64,000 nt of DNA, taken from positions 4,148,601-4,212,600 of the forward strand of contig NZ_OY762276.1 of the NCBI RefSeq assembly GCF_963665445.1. The letters run 5' to 3'. This document shows positions 17,066-25,827 of the stretch, piece after piece; within the stretch, counting starts at the first letter, position 1; the number at the start of each line of letters is the position of its first letter. The DNA is from an uncultured Desulfobulbus sp. Lineage in GTDB: Bacteria; Desulfobacterota; Desulfobulbia; Desulfobulbales; Desulfobulbaceae. The translations under genes and the position numbers were made by a program. A model generated the notes under the pieces. That model had not been told where the DNA came from. It ran no database searches and saw only the letters and a list, made by a program, of their open reading frames with translations.

Positions 17066-20000
17066 TTGTCGCCAAAATCATTGATTCCCTCTCTGCCACG
17101 TTCCCGGACCTCCTGGGCCATGGCAGGGTTCATTCTGCTCATCGGTGGGCTTATAAGCTGGCAAGTCGCCCTGCTCGACGTCCGGCAACAACGTATCGAA
17201 CAGAAAGGCGAGGCCATCAACGAACTTGCTCCCATTCGGGCACGACTCGAAGGGGCGGTTCTCAACCTCTTCAGCGCCACCTCCGGAATAGCCGGAGTGA
17301 TCGCTCACAAGGGTGCAATCAGCGAGGACCTTTTTCAGGCCCTGGCAACACAGGCGATCCATGACCACCCCTATATCCATAATATCGGTCTTGCCCCCAA
17401 CGACATCATCAGCCAGATCTACCCCCTCGAGGGCAACCACCAGGCCATTGGCCTGAACTATGCAAAAAATCCCACGCAATTTGTCGACGTTCGCCAAGCT
17501 CGCCTCAGCAGGCAGCCCGTATTCTCCGGCCCCCATCAGTTGGTGCAGGGCGGCCAGGGCCTGATCGCCCGGGTTCCTGTCTTTACCAAGGCCTCACCAA
17601 CCGACGGAGAGGAGCATTACTGGGGCGTGGTCTCAGTGGTGACCGACGTGCAGCTGTTGCTGGCAGCAGCCGACCTACAATCGAAAAACGGTTTTGCCAT
17701 TGGTCTAAAAAAGCTGGGTGATCACGCCTCTGCTGCGGACACCATGCTCCTTGGCACGAGCGCGTATCTTTCCGCCCGTCATCCCGTCTGCATGGAGGTC
17801 AAGGTCCCCGGTGCCGCGTGGCAACTCTGCGCCATTCCCAAGGGGGGCTGGGCGATCATTCCCGCCACCCAATCCGTGCGCCTCTATATCGGCCTGCTGT
17901 ATACCATCTCGCTTGCCCTGTTGATCGCCTGGTTGACAGAACGTCCCCAACGGATGCAGCACCACAACCTCAAGCTGCAACATGAAATCGACGAACGGAT
18001 CAAGACCGAGGAATGCCTCCGCCTCTCCGAGCAGAAATATGCCTCCATCTTTCAACTGATGCCGGACATGGCCGGCATCACTCGCCTTGAAGACGGCTGC
18101 TTTCTCGAGATCAACGAGGGATTTACTCAGGTCTCGGGTTTGACAGCCGAAGAAGTCATCGGCCATACCTCCATCGAATTGGGGCTGTGGACCATTGAAG
18201 AGCGACACCAGGCCACAGAGCGTTTGCGGACCGATGGCCATCTGGAAAACTTTCCCTTCATGCTCAGGCTCAAATCGGGGGAACTGCATCACGCCTTGAT
18301 GTTTCTCACTCCGATTCAGGTCGACGGAAAGGCATGCCTCTATTTCATGGCCCGTGATGTCAATGCCCTGAAAAATGCCCAGATGTCCCTGGAACGGGAA
18401 CGATCCCATCTGCGCAACCTGTTGCAGACGGTTCCGGCGCTGATCTGGATGAAGGATCAGGCAGGAAGATACATGAGCTGCAACATTCGCTTTGAACGTT
18501 TCGTCGGCCAGAAGGAGGCGATGATCGTCGGCAAAAACGACTATGAACTCTTTCCCCAAGAAGTTGCCGATTCTTTCCGCGCCTACGATCAGAAGTCCGT
18601 TGAGACGCATACAGCCAGCGTCAACGAGGAATGGGTCACCTATGCCGACGACGGTCATCGGGAGTTGTTGGAGACCATCAAAACCCCGGTCTATGATCCG
18701 GCCGGAACCCTGCTTGGTGTTCTCGGCATAGCCTGGGACATCACCGAAAAAAAACGGATCGAGGAGGAACTGCTCAAGGAACGGGAGAGGTTTCTCAACC
18801 TGGTGGACTCGGTGGACGGCATTGTCTGGGAAACCGACACCTGCACCCTTGCTTTCACCTACGTCAGCCGGGAGGCACAGCGTCTCCTCGGCTACCCGAT
18901 CGAAGCCTGGTACGAGGACCAGTTCTGGTTCTCCCACCTCCATCCCGACGATCGACAACGGGTCTACGAGGCCACGGTCAAGGCCACGAACAACGGCCAG
19001 GATCACGATCTCAACTACCGTTTCCTCGCTGCCGATGGTCGGACTGTTTGGATCCAGGATCGGATCAATGTGGTTTTGGAAAAGGGGTTGCCGCGATGGC
19101 GGCGGGGCATCATGGTCGACACCACCAGTGAGAAGGAGGCCGAACACCGGCGCCTGATGCTGGAGAATCAATTGCGCCAGGCCCAGAAAATCGAGGCTAT
19201 CGGCCGTCTTGCCGGTGGCGTGGCCCATGATTTCAACAATCAGCTCTCGGTAATTCTCGGATACGCCGACCTGATGCAGCAGAGCAATACCACCGAGGAA
19301 AAACGGCATGGCTATATCAACCAGATCATTCGTGCCGCCACCCAGTCGCGGGATATCACCCAGCAGTTGCTGGCCTTTTCACGCCAGGAGGAGATCTCTC
19401 CTCAGGTGCTGGACCTCAACATCCTGGTCAAGGGCATCAAGAAGGGCTTGGGCCGGTTGATTCGTGAGGATATCCGCGTTGAAGTGCACACCAATCCCAC
19501 TCTGTGGCCGGTGTTCATGGATTCCACCCAGATGGATCAGATCCTGATGAATCTGATCGTCAACGCCCGCGATGCCATTGGCGGCCGGGGTCTGGTCACC
19601 ATCGCCACCGAGAACGTCATTCTGGATGCCGACTTTACCGATCAGTATCCCGACCTGGAACCGGGCGAGTATGTGCAGCTCAGTGTTACGGATACCGGTT
19701 GCGGCATGAGCCATGAGACCATGCTCCACATCTTCGAACCCTTTTACACCACAAAGGAATCCGGAAAAGGAACGGGGCTGGGGCTGGCCACGGTCTACGG
19801 CATCGTCACCCAGAATAGGGGCCAGGTGGTGGTCGAAAGCGAGCTCGGCGCCGGTTCCACTTTCCGGGTCTTTCTTCCCCGAACTCATGTCCCCCTTGAG
19901 GAGAATGTGGAGCGCTCGATGGAAATGGAGCGGCCCCAACATACGGCAACAATCCTCCTGGTGGAAGATGAGGAGAGTGTACGCCAGATGGCCAAGGATA

Positions 20001-20302
20001 TCCTGACCGCAAGCGGCTACTCGGTTCTGGTTGCCTCAGGCCCGACCGAGGCGCTGCGAATCTGTTCCGATCCTGGGCAGGAGATCGACCTCCTGCTCAG
20101 CGATGTGATCATGCCGGAGATGAACGGCCGCGAACTCTGTAAAAAAATCCATGGTATTCGCCCAGCGCTCAAGACTGTCTTCATGTCCGGCTATGCAGGG
20201 GATATCCTCCAGGAGGAAAACGACTGTCAGGTGCCCCTGATCAACAAACCCTTTACCATGCATGCACTGCTCAAGACCATCGAGGAACAGCTTCCCCGTT
20301 AG
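17066..20302 (+). CDS. Hybrid sensor histidine kinase (CHASE-PAS-PAS-PAS-HisKA-REC)
   Basis: A roughly 1078-aa membrane-bound hybrid kinase. In order: a transmembrane helix (about 15-35), a periplasmic CHASE-like domain (about 60-240, with SGIAGVIAHKG and GVVSVVTDV), a second helix (about 270-290), and three PAS domains (about 330-700; the third includes WETDTCTLAFTYVSREAQRLLGY). Next come the HisKA phosphoacceptor GGVAHDFNNQLSVILGYADL, a HATPase with NLIVNARDAIGG, DTGCGM and GKGTGLGLATV, and a C-terminal receiver with the acceptor Asp in LLLSDVIMPEMNG. I prefer the TTG at 17066 because GGAGG (17056-17060) lies 5 nt before it; an ATG at 17054 has no ribosome site. No partner regulator is adjacent. 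Confidence 0.93.
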   Translation: MSPKSLIPSLPRSRTSWAMAGFILLIGGLISWQVALLDVRQQRIEQKGEAINELAPIRARLEGAVLNLFSATSGIAGVIAHKGAISEDLFQALATQAIHDHPYIHNIGLAPNDIISQIYPLEGNHQAIGLNYAKNPTQFVDVRQARLSRQPVFSGPHQLVQGGQGLIARVPVFTKASPTDGEEHYWGVVSVVTDVQLLLAAADLQSKNGFAIGLKKLGDHASAADTMLLGTSAYLSARHPVCMEVKVPGAAWQLCAIPKGGWAIIPATQSVRLYIGLLYTISLALLIAWLTERPQRMQHHNLKLQHEIDERIKTEECLRLSEQKYASIFQLMPDMAGITRLEDGCFLEINEGFTQVSGLTAEEVIGHTSIELGLWTIEERHQATERLRTDGHLENFPFMLRLKSGELHHALMFLTPIQVDGKACLYFMARDVNALKNAQMSLERERSHLRNLLQTVPALIWMKDQAGRYMSCNIRFERFVGQKEAMIVGKNDYELFPQEVADSFRAYDQKSVETHTASVNEEWVTYADDGHRELLETIKTPVYDPAGTLLGVLGIAWDITEKKRIEEELLKERERFLNLVDSVDGIVWETDTCTLAFTYVSREAQRLLGYPIEAWYEDQFWFSHLHPDDRQRVYEATVKATNNGQDHDLNYRFLAADGRTVWIQDRINVVLEKGLPRWRRGIMVDTTSEKEAEHRRLMLENQLRQAQKIEAIGRLAGGVAHDFNNQLSVILGYADLMQQSNTTEEKRHGYINQIIRAATQSRDITQQLLAFSRQEEISPQVLDLNILVKGIKKGLGRLIREDIRVEVHTNPTLWPVFMDSTQMDQILMNLIVNARDAIGGRGLVTIATENVILDADFTDQYPDLEPGEYVQLSVTDTGCGMSHETMLHIFEPFYTTKESGKGTGLGLATVYGIVTQNRGQVVVESELGAGSTFRVFLPRTHVPLEENVERSMEMERPQHTATILLVEDEESVRQMAKDILTASGYSVLVASGPTEALRICSDPGQEIDLLLSDVIMPEMNGRELCKKIHGIRPALKTVFMSGYAGDILQEENDCQVPLINKPFTMHALLKTIEEQLPR

Positions 20303-20322
20303 CTTTTGACGCTCCTGCCATA

Positions 20323-20361
20323 AAAAAAGCCGGTTCAGAGACACTCTGAACCGGCTTTTTT
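20323..20361. terminator. Bidirectional terminator
   Basis: An 18-bp perfect stem (AAAAAAGCCGGTTCAGAG at 20323-20340 with its complement at 20344-20361) and a 3-nt loop ACA. It lies between the converging kinase and degP genes and has a T run in both directions. Confidence 0.95.
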
Positions 20362-20379
20362 CGTTATCGTGGACGAGTC

Positions 20380-21846
20380 TTATTCACTCTGCAGCACCAC
20401 ATATTGGCTGTGATCGCCGGAACGGACGCGGAGCAACACCTGCTTGCCGCGGCCACTTTTCTTGAGCGCCTGGCGCAACTCCTGCAGATTGTGCACCCGC
20501 ATCCGGTTCACCTCTTCAATCAGCATCCCTGACTGCAGGCCGAGTTCGGCGCCCGGGGTCCCCGCCTCAACCTCGACGATCAACACCCCCTGATCCTTCT
20601 TGTAGCCGAACTGGTCGGCCAGTTCCTGGGTCAGGTCCTGCAGTGACAGGCCAAAACCATCCAGGTCCGCGCCAGTCCCCGATTTCTTGGCAAAGGCCGA
20701 CATATCCGCGGGCTGTTCGCCAATGCTGACAACCAGCTCTTTCTCTTTCCCGTCCCGGAGCACATCCAGCTTCAGCTCGGTGTTGGGCGGAGTCATGGCG
20801 ATCTTGTTACGCAGGTCAGCGACATCGGTAACTTTTTCACCGTTGATGGCGGTGATGATATCGCCCTGCAGCAAGCCGCTCTTCTTGGCCGGAGAACCGT
20901 CGGTCACCTCGGAGACAAGGGCCCCGCCGACCTCGCCGCCAAAGGATTTGGCCAGGTCCTCATTCACATCCTGAATCATGACCCCCAGCCAACCACGGGC
21001 AACTTTGCCGTTTTTCCGCAGCTGCTGCTCGATATTTTTCGCCATATTGATCGGGATGGCAAAGCCGATACCCATATAGCCTCCGCTCCTGGAAAAAATA
21101 GCGGTGTTCATGCCCACAGCCTCGCCGTGAATGTTCAGCAGCGGGCCACCCGAGTTGCCGGGATTGATGGCGGCATCGGTCTGGATAAAGTTTTCATAGT
21201 CGGTGATACCCATGCGGTTGCGGCCCTTGGCACTGACCACGCCCACGGTGACGGTCTGGTTCAACTCAAAGGGATTACCGATGGCGATCACCCACTCGCC
21301 GACCTCCAGGCTGTCGGAGTTGCCCAGCGGCAAAACCGGCAGATCCTTGGCATCGATCTTGACCAGGGCGACATCCGACTGGGGATCGGTTCCAACCACC
21401 TTGGCCTTGAATTCACGTTTGTCGGCCAAACGAACGGTGATCCTGTCGGCGTCGGCAACCACGTGGTTATTGGTGAGAATATACCCGTCGCTTGCGATGA
21501 TGAAACCGGAACCAGCGGCCTGCTGTTTGTAGGTCCGCTTTTCTTTGTTGGGGTTATTGCGCGGATTACGGAACTGGGGGCCGAAAAAACGCTCGAAGAA
21601 AGGGTCATTGAACAGTTCAAGAGGATCCCGCCCTTGCGCGGTTTTTTCTTTTTCGACCGCCACGTGCACCACCGCAGGGCCGGCTTTTTTCACCACCGAG
21701 GCAAAGGCCTTGGCCGAGCGATCAAGGAAGGCGATGTCATCCTCGCTCTGGGCATGGAGAGGTTGATAGCTGCCCGCCAGCAGTGTCAGACAGAGCAGGC
21801 AGGAGGCAAAGGCAATTTTTCCGGAAGATCTGGCATTCTTGTACAT
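20380..21846 (-). CDS. degP: Periplasmic serine protease DegP/HtrA (Do)
   Basis: A 488-aa HtrA-family protease and chaperone of the periplasm. It has a signal peptide (residues about 1-33, ending AGSYQPLHAQ) and a trypsin-like domain with His128 (TNNHVV), Asp158 (QSDVALVKID) and Ser232 (INPGNSGGPL). Two PDZ domains follow (about 285-375 with GGALVSEVTDGSPAKKSGL, and 395-485 with GVLIVEVEAGTPGAELGL). I chose the ATG at 21846; the frame extends to 21912 but that part precedes a normal signal peptide and GGAG lies upstream of 21846. Single gene with its own terminator. No rseA/rseB-type regulator gene is adjacent. Confidence 0.95.
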   Translation of the reverse strand: MYKNARSSGKIAFASCLLCLTLLAGSYQPLHAQSEDDIAFLDRSAKAFASVVKKAGPAVVHVAVEKEKTAQGRDPLELFNDPFFERFFGPQFRNPRNNPNKEKRTYKQQAAGSGFIIASDGYILTNNHVVADADRITVRLADKREFKAKVVGTDPQSDVALVKIDAKDLPVLPLGNSDSLEVGEWVIAIGNPFELNQTVTVGVVSAKGRNRMGITDYENFIQTDAAINPGNSGGPLLNIHGEAVGMNTAIFSRSGGYMGIGFAIPINMAKNIEQQLRKNGKVARGWLGVMIQDVNEDLAKSFGGEVGGALVSEVTDGSPAKKSGLLQGDIITAINGEKVTDVADLRNKIAMTPPNTELKLDVLRDGKEKELVVSIGEQPADMSAFAKKSGTGADLDGFGLSLQDLTQELADQFGYKKDQGVLIVEVEAGTPGAELGLQSGMLIEEVNRMRVHNLQELRQALKKSGRGKQVLLRVRSGDHSQYVVLQSE

Positions 21847-22094
21847 TTTCTGTGCTCCACAGATGCATGAAAATTGAGGGTCATCCACAAGATGACGTCT
21901 GAGTACGAACACAACAGGCAGTTTATAGGCACCTCAGATAATTATACCGCAGCCCAGGTTCGTCAAGAGGGTGATGTTCGCAGCGTCGCCGTCAAGAAAC
22001 GATCTGCCCCCATTGATTAGAACTCCGAATTTTTTATCCGGCAGACCGCACCGACAAAAAACAATTCTTATACATTCAAATAAATTAGACTATA

Positions 22095-22118
22095 TAATGA
22101 TAGTTTTAATTATCATTA
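22095..22118. promoter_or_regulatory. Palindromic operator candidate overlapping a -10 box
   Basis: TAATGATA (22095-22102) and TATCATTA (22111-22118) are 8-bp inverted arms with an 8-bp spacer. A TATAAT box at 22093-22098 overlaps the left arm, so a bound protein would block the promoter of the mini-protein pair that begins at 22216. The half sites resemble Fur-box halves, but the spacing is not the classic one. The remainder of 21847-22215 is AT-rich and shows no gene. Confidence 0.45.
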
Positions 22119-22215
22119 ATACCATATTCTCCCCCTATTGTAGCCCTGTATTTTCTGCTTACATTTGCAGGCAAGAGCAAATCTCACATGAAAAAAACAT
22201 CCAAAGGAGGATGAC

Positions 22216-22383
22216 ATGAGCGGATATGATTCACTGGCCTGGATTAAAGATAAGAATGGAAAAGAGTATGTCTGCCCGATCAGCGTGCTGAAAGGCGATA
22301 CCAGCGACCGAGGCGAACTCAATGAGGAGGAGCGTCGGCAGTGCATGGATATCAATCAGATCATTGGCACTGAACGCTGGTAG
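22216..22383 (+). CDS. Mini-protein, first of a tandem paralogous pair (GTERW family)
   Basis: A 55-aa protein with a textbook ribosome site (AAAGGAGG, 22204-22210) 5 nt before the ATG. It reads SGYDSLAWIKDKNGKEYVC near the N-terminus and ends CMDINQIIGTERW. The next gene encodes a 66-aa protein with the same plan: GYESVVWVRDGKGSEFSC at the start and CMNVNDIVGTERW at the end. Both keep exactly two cysteines, one after a YV or FS pair and one in CM(D/N). I do not recognise the family. Two conserved cysteines and acidic, soluble composition would suit a small redox or metal-binding protein; this is inference. An operator-like palindrome precedes it. Confidence 0.8.
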   Translation: MSGYDSLAWIKDKNGKEYVCPISVLKGDTSDRGELNEEERRQCMDINQIIGTERW

Positions 22384-22437
22384 CTTCGTCACTGTTGAAC
22401 ACTTTTAAAGAATAGAATTATATATATGGAGAATATC

Positions 22438-22638
22438 ATGGAATTCAACGAAAGAGATCGCAATATCGGTAGTGTTGGCTATGAGTCGGTAGTATGGGTT
22501 CGTGACGGTAAAGGAAGCGAGTTCAGTTGCACCCTGGACAGAGCACGCGACGGTGTCCGCAGCATGGACGACCTGAGTGATCACGAGCGTTCCAGCTGCA
22601 TGAATGTCAACGACATCGTGGGAACGGAACGCTGGTAA
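22438..22638 (+). CDS. Mini-protein, second of a tandem paralogous pair (GTERW family)
   Basis: A 66-aa paralogue of the 55-aa protein 54 bp upstream. The start at 22438 has GGAG (22428-22431) 6 nt before it; an in-frame ATG at 22426 overlaps that ribosome site and is less likely. Shared positions are GY(D/E)S, VWV/AWI, the first Cys at the centre, an acidic stretch (MDDLSDHERSSC against ELNEEERRQC), and the C-terminus N(D/Q)I(V/I)GTERW. A strong terminator follows 14 bp after the stop, so the pair is transcribed as its own unit, with the photolyase operon beyond it. Function unknown. Confidence 0.8.
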   Translation: MEFNERDRNIGSVGYESVVWVRDGKGSEFSCTLDRARDGVRSMDDLSDHERSSCMNVNDIVGTERW

Positions 22639-22652
22639 TTCTGTACACTTCC

Positions 22653-22688
22653 CCCCGGTGGCGGACCTCGCCACCGGGGATTTTTTTT
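22653..22688 (+). terminator. Terminator after the mini-protein pair
   Basis: CCCCGGTGGCG (22653-22663) pairs with CGCCACCGGGG (22669-22679), loop GACCT, followed by eight T (22681-22688). It lies only 14 bp before the photolyase start, so the photolyase needs readthrough or a promoter within the hairpin region. Confidence 0.92.
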
Positions 22689-22702
22689 GCCCGCAGAGAG
22701 TT

Positions 22703-24079
22703 ATGGAGCAGCAGACAGACCCAAGACGCATTCGTCGATACAACGGCAACAGCAACCCCGGGGGACCGGTCGTCTATTGGATGCACCGTGAATTTCGTGC
22801 CCAAAACAACTGGGGCCTCATTCATGCCCGAGAAGAGGCGCTCAGGCGGCAGGTTCCACTGGCGGTGGTGTTCTGCATGGCCCCAGGTTTTCTCGGTGCC
22901 GCCCTGCGCCAGTTCGATTTTCTCCTCAAGGGTCTGGAAGCATCGGCCCCCGCATTAGCCCAGGCGGGAATCCCCCTCGTCCTGCGCAGCGGCGAGCCTG
23001 GCCAAGAAATGATTCGCCTCTGCAACGAGTTGCACCCGTCCCTGGTGGTGACGGACTTCGACCCGCTGCGCATAAAGCGGCAGTGGCTGCAGTCCTTGCT
23101 GGAACACCAGGGCGCACCGGTGCATGAGGTGGATTCGCGCAACATCGTCCCCGCCTGGATTGCCTCTCCCCGTCGGGAATACATGGCCAGGACAATTCGG
23201 CCCAAAATCCATCGCCTGCTGCCGGAATTTCTCACCCCCTTCCCCCTGCTGCCTCCCCATCCCCACCCCTGGTCTCAGCTGCCGCAGAACCTCTCCTTTG
23301 CCGATCTACGCAAGACGCTCAAGGTCGACACCGCTGTCGGTCCGGTGAGTTGGCTCCAACCCGGCGAGGCCCATGGCCGGCACACGCTGGATATCTTTCT
23401 TCAGGAGCGTCTGGATCGCTACGACCAGCGCAACGATCCCAACAAAGAAGCCTGCTCCGACCTCTCGCCCTATCTTCATTTCGGCATGATTTCCGCCCAG
23501 GCCGTTGTCCTTGAGCTGCAAAACCGTGGACTGCGAGGCGACAAGGTGGACAGCTTTATCGAGGAATTGGTGGTGCGGCGGGAGCTATCGGACAACTTCT
23601 GCCTCTATACCGCGGACTACGACCAGGTCTCGGGATTTCCCGACTGGGCCAGGCGTACCCTTGAGGACCACCGCAAGGATCGACGTACATATACCTACAG
23701 CCTCGAACAGTTCGACCGGGCCCAAACCCACGATCCCCTGTGGAATGCGGCACAACAACAGTTAACCATCAGTGGCGCCATGCACGGCTATATGCGCATG
23801 TATTGGGCCAAAAAAATTCTTGAATGGACCCCGGATGCTTCCGAGGCCCTGCGAATTGCCATTCACCTCAACGACCGCTATGCCCTCGATGGCCGCGAAA
23901 GCAACGGCTACACCGGCATCGCCTGGTCCATAGGCGGCGTCCATGACCGGGGCTGGACCAGGCGCCCGATCTTCGGCACCATTCGCTACATGAACGATTC
24001 CGGCGCCCGCCGCAAATTCGATGTCCAACAGTACATACGCACCTGGTCGGGCCAGCAACACCCCTCCCTTTTCAGCTGA
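22703..24079 (+). CDS. phr: Class II CPD photolyase
   Basis: A 458-aa cyclobutane pyrimidine dimer photolyase of class II. The N-terminal VVYWMHREFRAQNNWGLIHAREEAL is the class II opening (class I lacks the N-terminal tryptophan-rich stretch). The FAD domain has SDLSPYLHFGMISAQ, the C-terminal RMYWAKKILEWT and RYALDGRESNGYTGIAWSIGGVHDRGW blocks. Such enzymes use blue light and FADH- to split UV dimers. I chose the ATG at 22703; the frame runs upstream over the preceding mini-gene and terminator. It is followed after 19 bp by the FKBP-methyltransferase fusion and then an SRPBCC protein, apparently one operon. Confidence 0.93.
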   Translation: MEQQTDPRRIRRYNGNSNPGGPVVYWMHREFRAQNNWGLIHAREEALRRQVPLAVVFCMAPGFLGAALRQFDFLLKGLEASAPALAQAGIPLVLRSGEPGQEMIRLCNELHPSLVVTDFDPLRIKRQWLQSLLEHQGAPVHEVDSRNIVPAWIASPRREYMARTIRPKIHRLLPEFLTPFPLLPPHPHPWSQLPQNLSFADLRKTLKVDTAVGPVSWLQPGEAHGRHTLDIFLQERLDRYDQRNDPNKEACSDLSPYLHFGMISAQAVVLELQNRGLRGDKVDSFIEELVVRRELSDNFCLYTADYDQVSGFPDWARRTLEDHRKDRRTYTYSLEQFDRAQTHDPLWNAAQQQLTISGAMHGYMRMYWAKKILEWTPDASEALRIAIHLNDRYALDGRESNGYTGIAWSIGGVHDRGWTRRPIFGTIRYMNDSGARRKFDVQQYIRTWSGQQHPSLFS

Positions 24080-24098
24080 AACCATCTTCGGAGCAATC

Positions 24099-25307
24099 AT
24101 GAACCTCATCGATGCACACAGTTGCGTTACCGCGGAATTAACGCTGAGCTGGCACAGCAGCGATGCCATGCACAGCGAAAAACTCTGGGCCCATCTGATC
24201 AGCCTCTGGCGGGATCTGCTTGATCCCGGCCTGGTCAAGAAACTCATCGGCAAAGGCGTGGGCGACAAGGCCGAAGTTGCCATCCCCGCCGACCGCTTCA
24301 CCTCTCCCTATGCTCCCGGCAAACGAGTCCTCATTCGCCCGGAGCAATTTCAGGGAACCGATATACAAGGAAACGCGGTTACACCGGTACCGGGACGTTT
24401 TTACCCCCAGGGCATGCTCCACGGCCTGGGCGGCATTTATCAGTCCACGACCGCGCCCTGTCGCTTTCTCGGACAGGAGGGGGGCAGGTGGCTCTTTGAC
24501 CTCAACCATCCCCTGGCTGGACGCGACCTCACCCTGGAGATCGAGATCATGGCCCTGAAGCCGCAAAATAAGGAACGCGGCGGCCGCTGCGAGGATTGGT
24601 TGGAACGGATCGCCAACGACGGCCCCGGGATGCAGGCCCGTTTCGCAGGCGATACGGCAGGTTTCTTTGCCCCGGAGCACTTTCTCCGGAGCGATGTTTC
24701 GGCGGATAGCGATTTCTACCGTAAACCGCGCCTGGTCCAGCATCTGGACAGCACCGCCCGGGCAACCGTCCGTTCCAGGTATGCCAGTCTCATTCCCGCA
24801 GGCAGCCGGGTACTTGATCTCATGGCCAGTTGGGACTCGCACCTGCCGCAGGAGGCGGCGCTCTCGCACTTGGCCGTTCTCGGTATGAATGAAGAAGAGC
24901 TCTGGCACAACAAACAGGCCAACGAGATCCTGGTTCAGGATCTCAACCTGCAGCCACAGCTGCCCTATGAAGACACCAGCCTGGATGCGGTGATCTGTAC
25001 CGCCTCCATCGAATACCTGACCCATCCCCTGGCGGTGATGGCCGAGGTCCGCCGGGTGCTTCGACCGGGCGGCCTTGTTGCCCTTGCCTTTTCCAACCGC
25101 TGGTTTCCGCCCAAGGTTATCAAGCTCTGGACCGAGATGCACGAGTTCGAACGGATGGGCTGGGTGGCGCAACTGCTGCGCAGCACCGGCGGCTTCCGCG
25201 ACCTGTCCACCCTGTCCAGACGGGGCCTGCCAAGACCGGCCGACGATCCGCATCAGGAGCTCTGGTTCAGCGACCCGGTCTACATGGTCTGGGCATTCAA
25301 AGCCTGA
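24099..25307 (+). CDS. SlyD-type FKBP domain fused to a methyltransferase-like domain
   Basis: A 402-aa two-domain protein with a good ribosome site (GGAG, 5 nt before the ATG). Residues about 1-150 look like a SlyD-type peptidyl-prolyl isomerase: GKGVGDKAEVAIPADRF, then the insert-in-flap, and the diagnostic FDLNHPLAGRDLTLEIEI. Residues about 180-400 form a SAM methyltransferase fold of a branch in which the glycine-rich motif is altered to RVLDLMASWDSHLPQ. It keeps YEDTSLDAVICTASIEYL and EVRRVLRPGGLVALAFSN, and ends with a WF-rich tail. The domain junction is in one continuous frame. The substrate is unknown. Cotranscription with photolyase suggests a light- or stress-linked role, which is inference. 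Confidence 0.82.
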   Translation: MNLIDAHSCVTAELTLSWHSSDAMHSEKLWAHLISLWRDLLDPGLVKKLIGKGVGDKAEVAIPADRFTSPYAPGKRVLIRPEQFQGTDIQGNAVTPVPGRFYPQGMLHGLGGIYQSTTAPCRFLGQEGGRWLFDLNHPLAGRDLTLEIEIMALKPQNKERGGRCEDWLERIANDGPGMQARFAGDTAGFFAPEHFLRSDVSADSDFYRKPRLVQHLDSTARATVRSRYASLIPAGSRVLDLMASWDSHLPQEAALSHLAVLGMNEEELWHNKQANEILVQDLNLQPQLPYEDTSLDAVICTASIEYLTHPLAVMAEVRRVLRPGGLVALAFSNRWFPPKVIKLWTEMHEFERMGWVAQLLRSTGGFRDLSTLSRRGLPRPADDPHQELWFSDPVYMVWAFKA

Positions 25308-25318
25308 GAGGTGGAAAT

Positions 25319-25783
25319 ATGTACATCCTGGAGCGACAGCAGAAAGTCAGCGGCAGCCTGGAGCAGGCCTGGAATTTCCTCCAGAATCCGGCCAACCTCG
25401 ACCGTATCACGCCGCCAGATCTCAAGTTCCGCATCGTCACCGATGTCCCGGAGATCATGTACAACGGCCTGATCATCGAGTACCGCATCACTATACCCCT
25501 GATCGGCACCCATTCCTGGATCACCGAAATCAAACACATCCGTGAGGGACTCAGCTTTGTCGACGAGCAACGGTTGGGGCCGTACCGTTTCTGGTTCCAC
25601 TATCATGAAATCCGCCAGGAGGAGGACGGCGTGCTCCTGATCGACCGGGTCCATTACCAGCCGCCGATGGGTCTTGTGGGAAGGATACTGCACCGACTCT
25701 ATATCCGGCGTACCCTGGAGGGGATCTTTGAGTATCGTCGTGAGCGGCTGGAGGCGTTCCTCGGTGGAGTGAAACAGGGATGA
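25319..25783 (+). CDS. SRPBCC/START-like ligand-binding protein
   Basis: A 154-aa protein of the SRPBCC helix-grip fold (polyketide cyclase/START-like). The opening YILERQQKVSGSLEQAWNFLQNPANLDRITPP is typical, followed by ITEIKHIREGLSFVDEQRLGPYRFWFHYH and VHYQPPMGLVGRILH. These proteins bind hydrophobic ligands, and close relatives often sit next to photolyase genes. It begins 11 bp after the fusion gene and is the last gene of the plus-strand operon (22703-25783). Ligand unknown. Confidence 0.85.
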   Translation: MYILERQQKVSGSLEQAWNFLQNPANLDRITPPDLKFRIVTDVPEIMYNGLIIEYRITIPLIGTHSWITEIKHIREGLSFVDEQRLGPYRFWFHYHEIRQEEDGVLLIDRVHYQPPMGLVGRILHRLYIRRTLEGIFEYRRERLEAFLGGVKQG

Positions 25784-25827
25784 ACGGCAAGGAGGGCGAA
25801 GCGAGATGCGCCCACCGGAGCGTGAGC

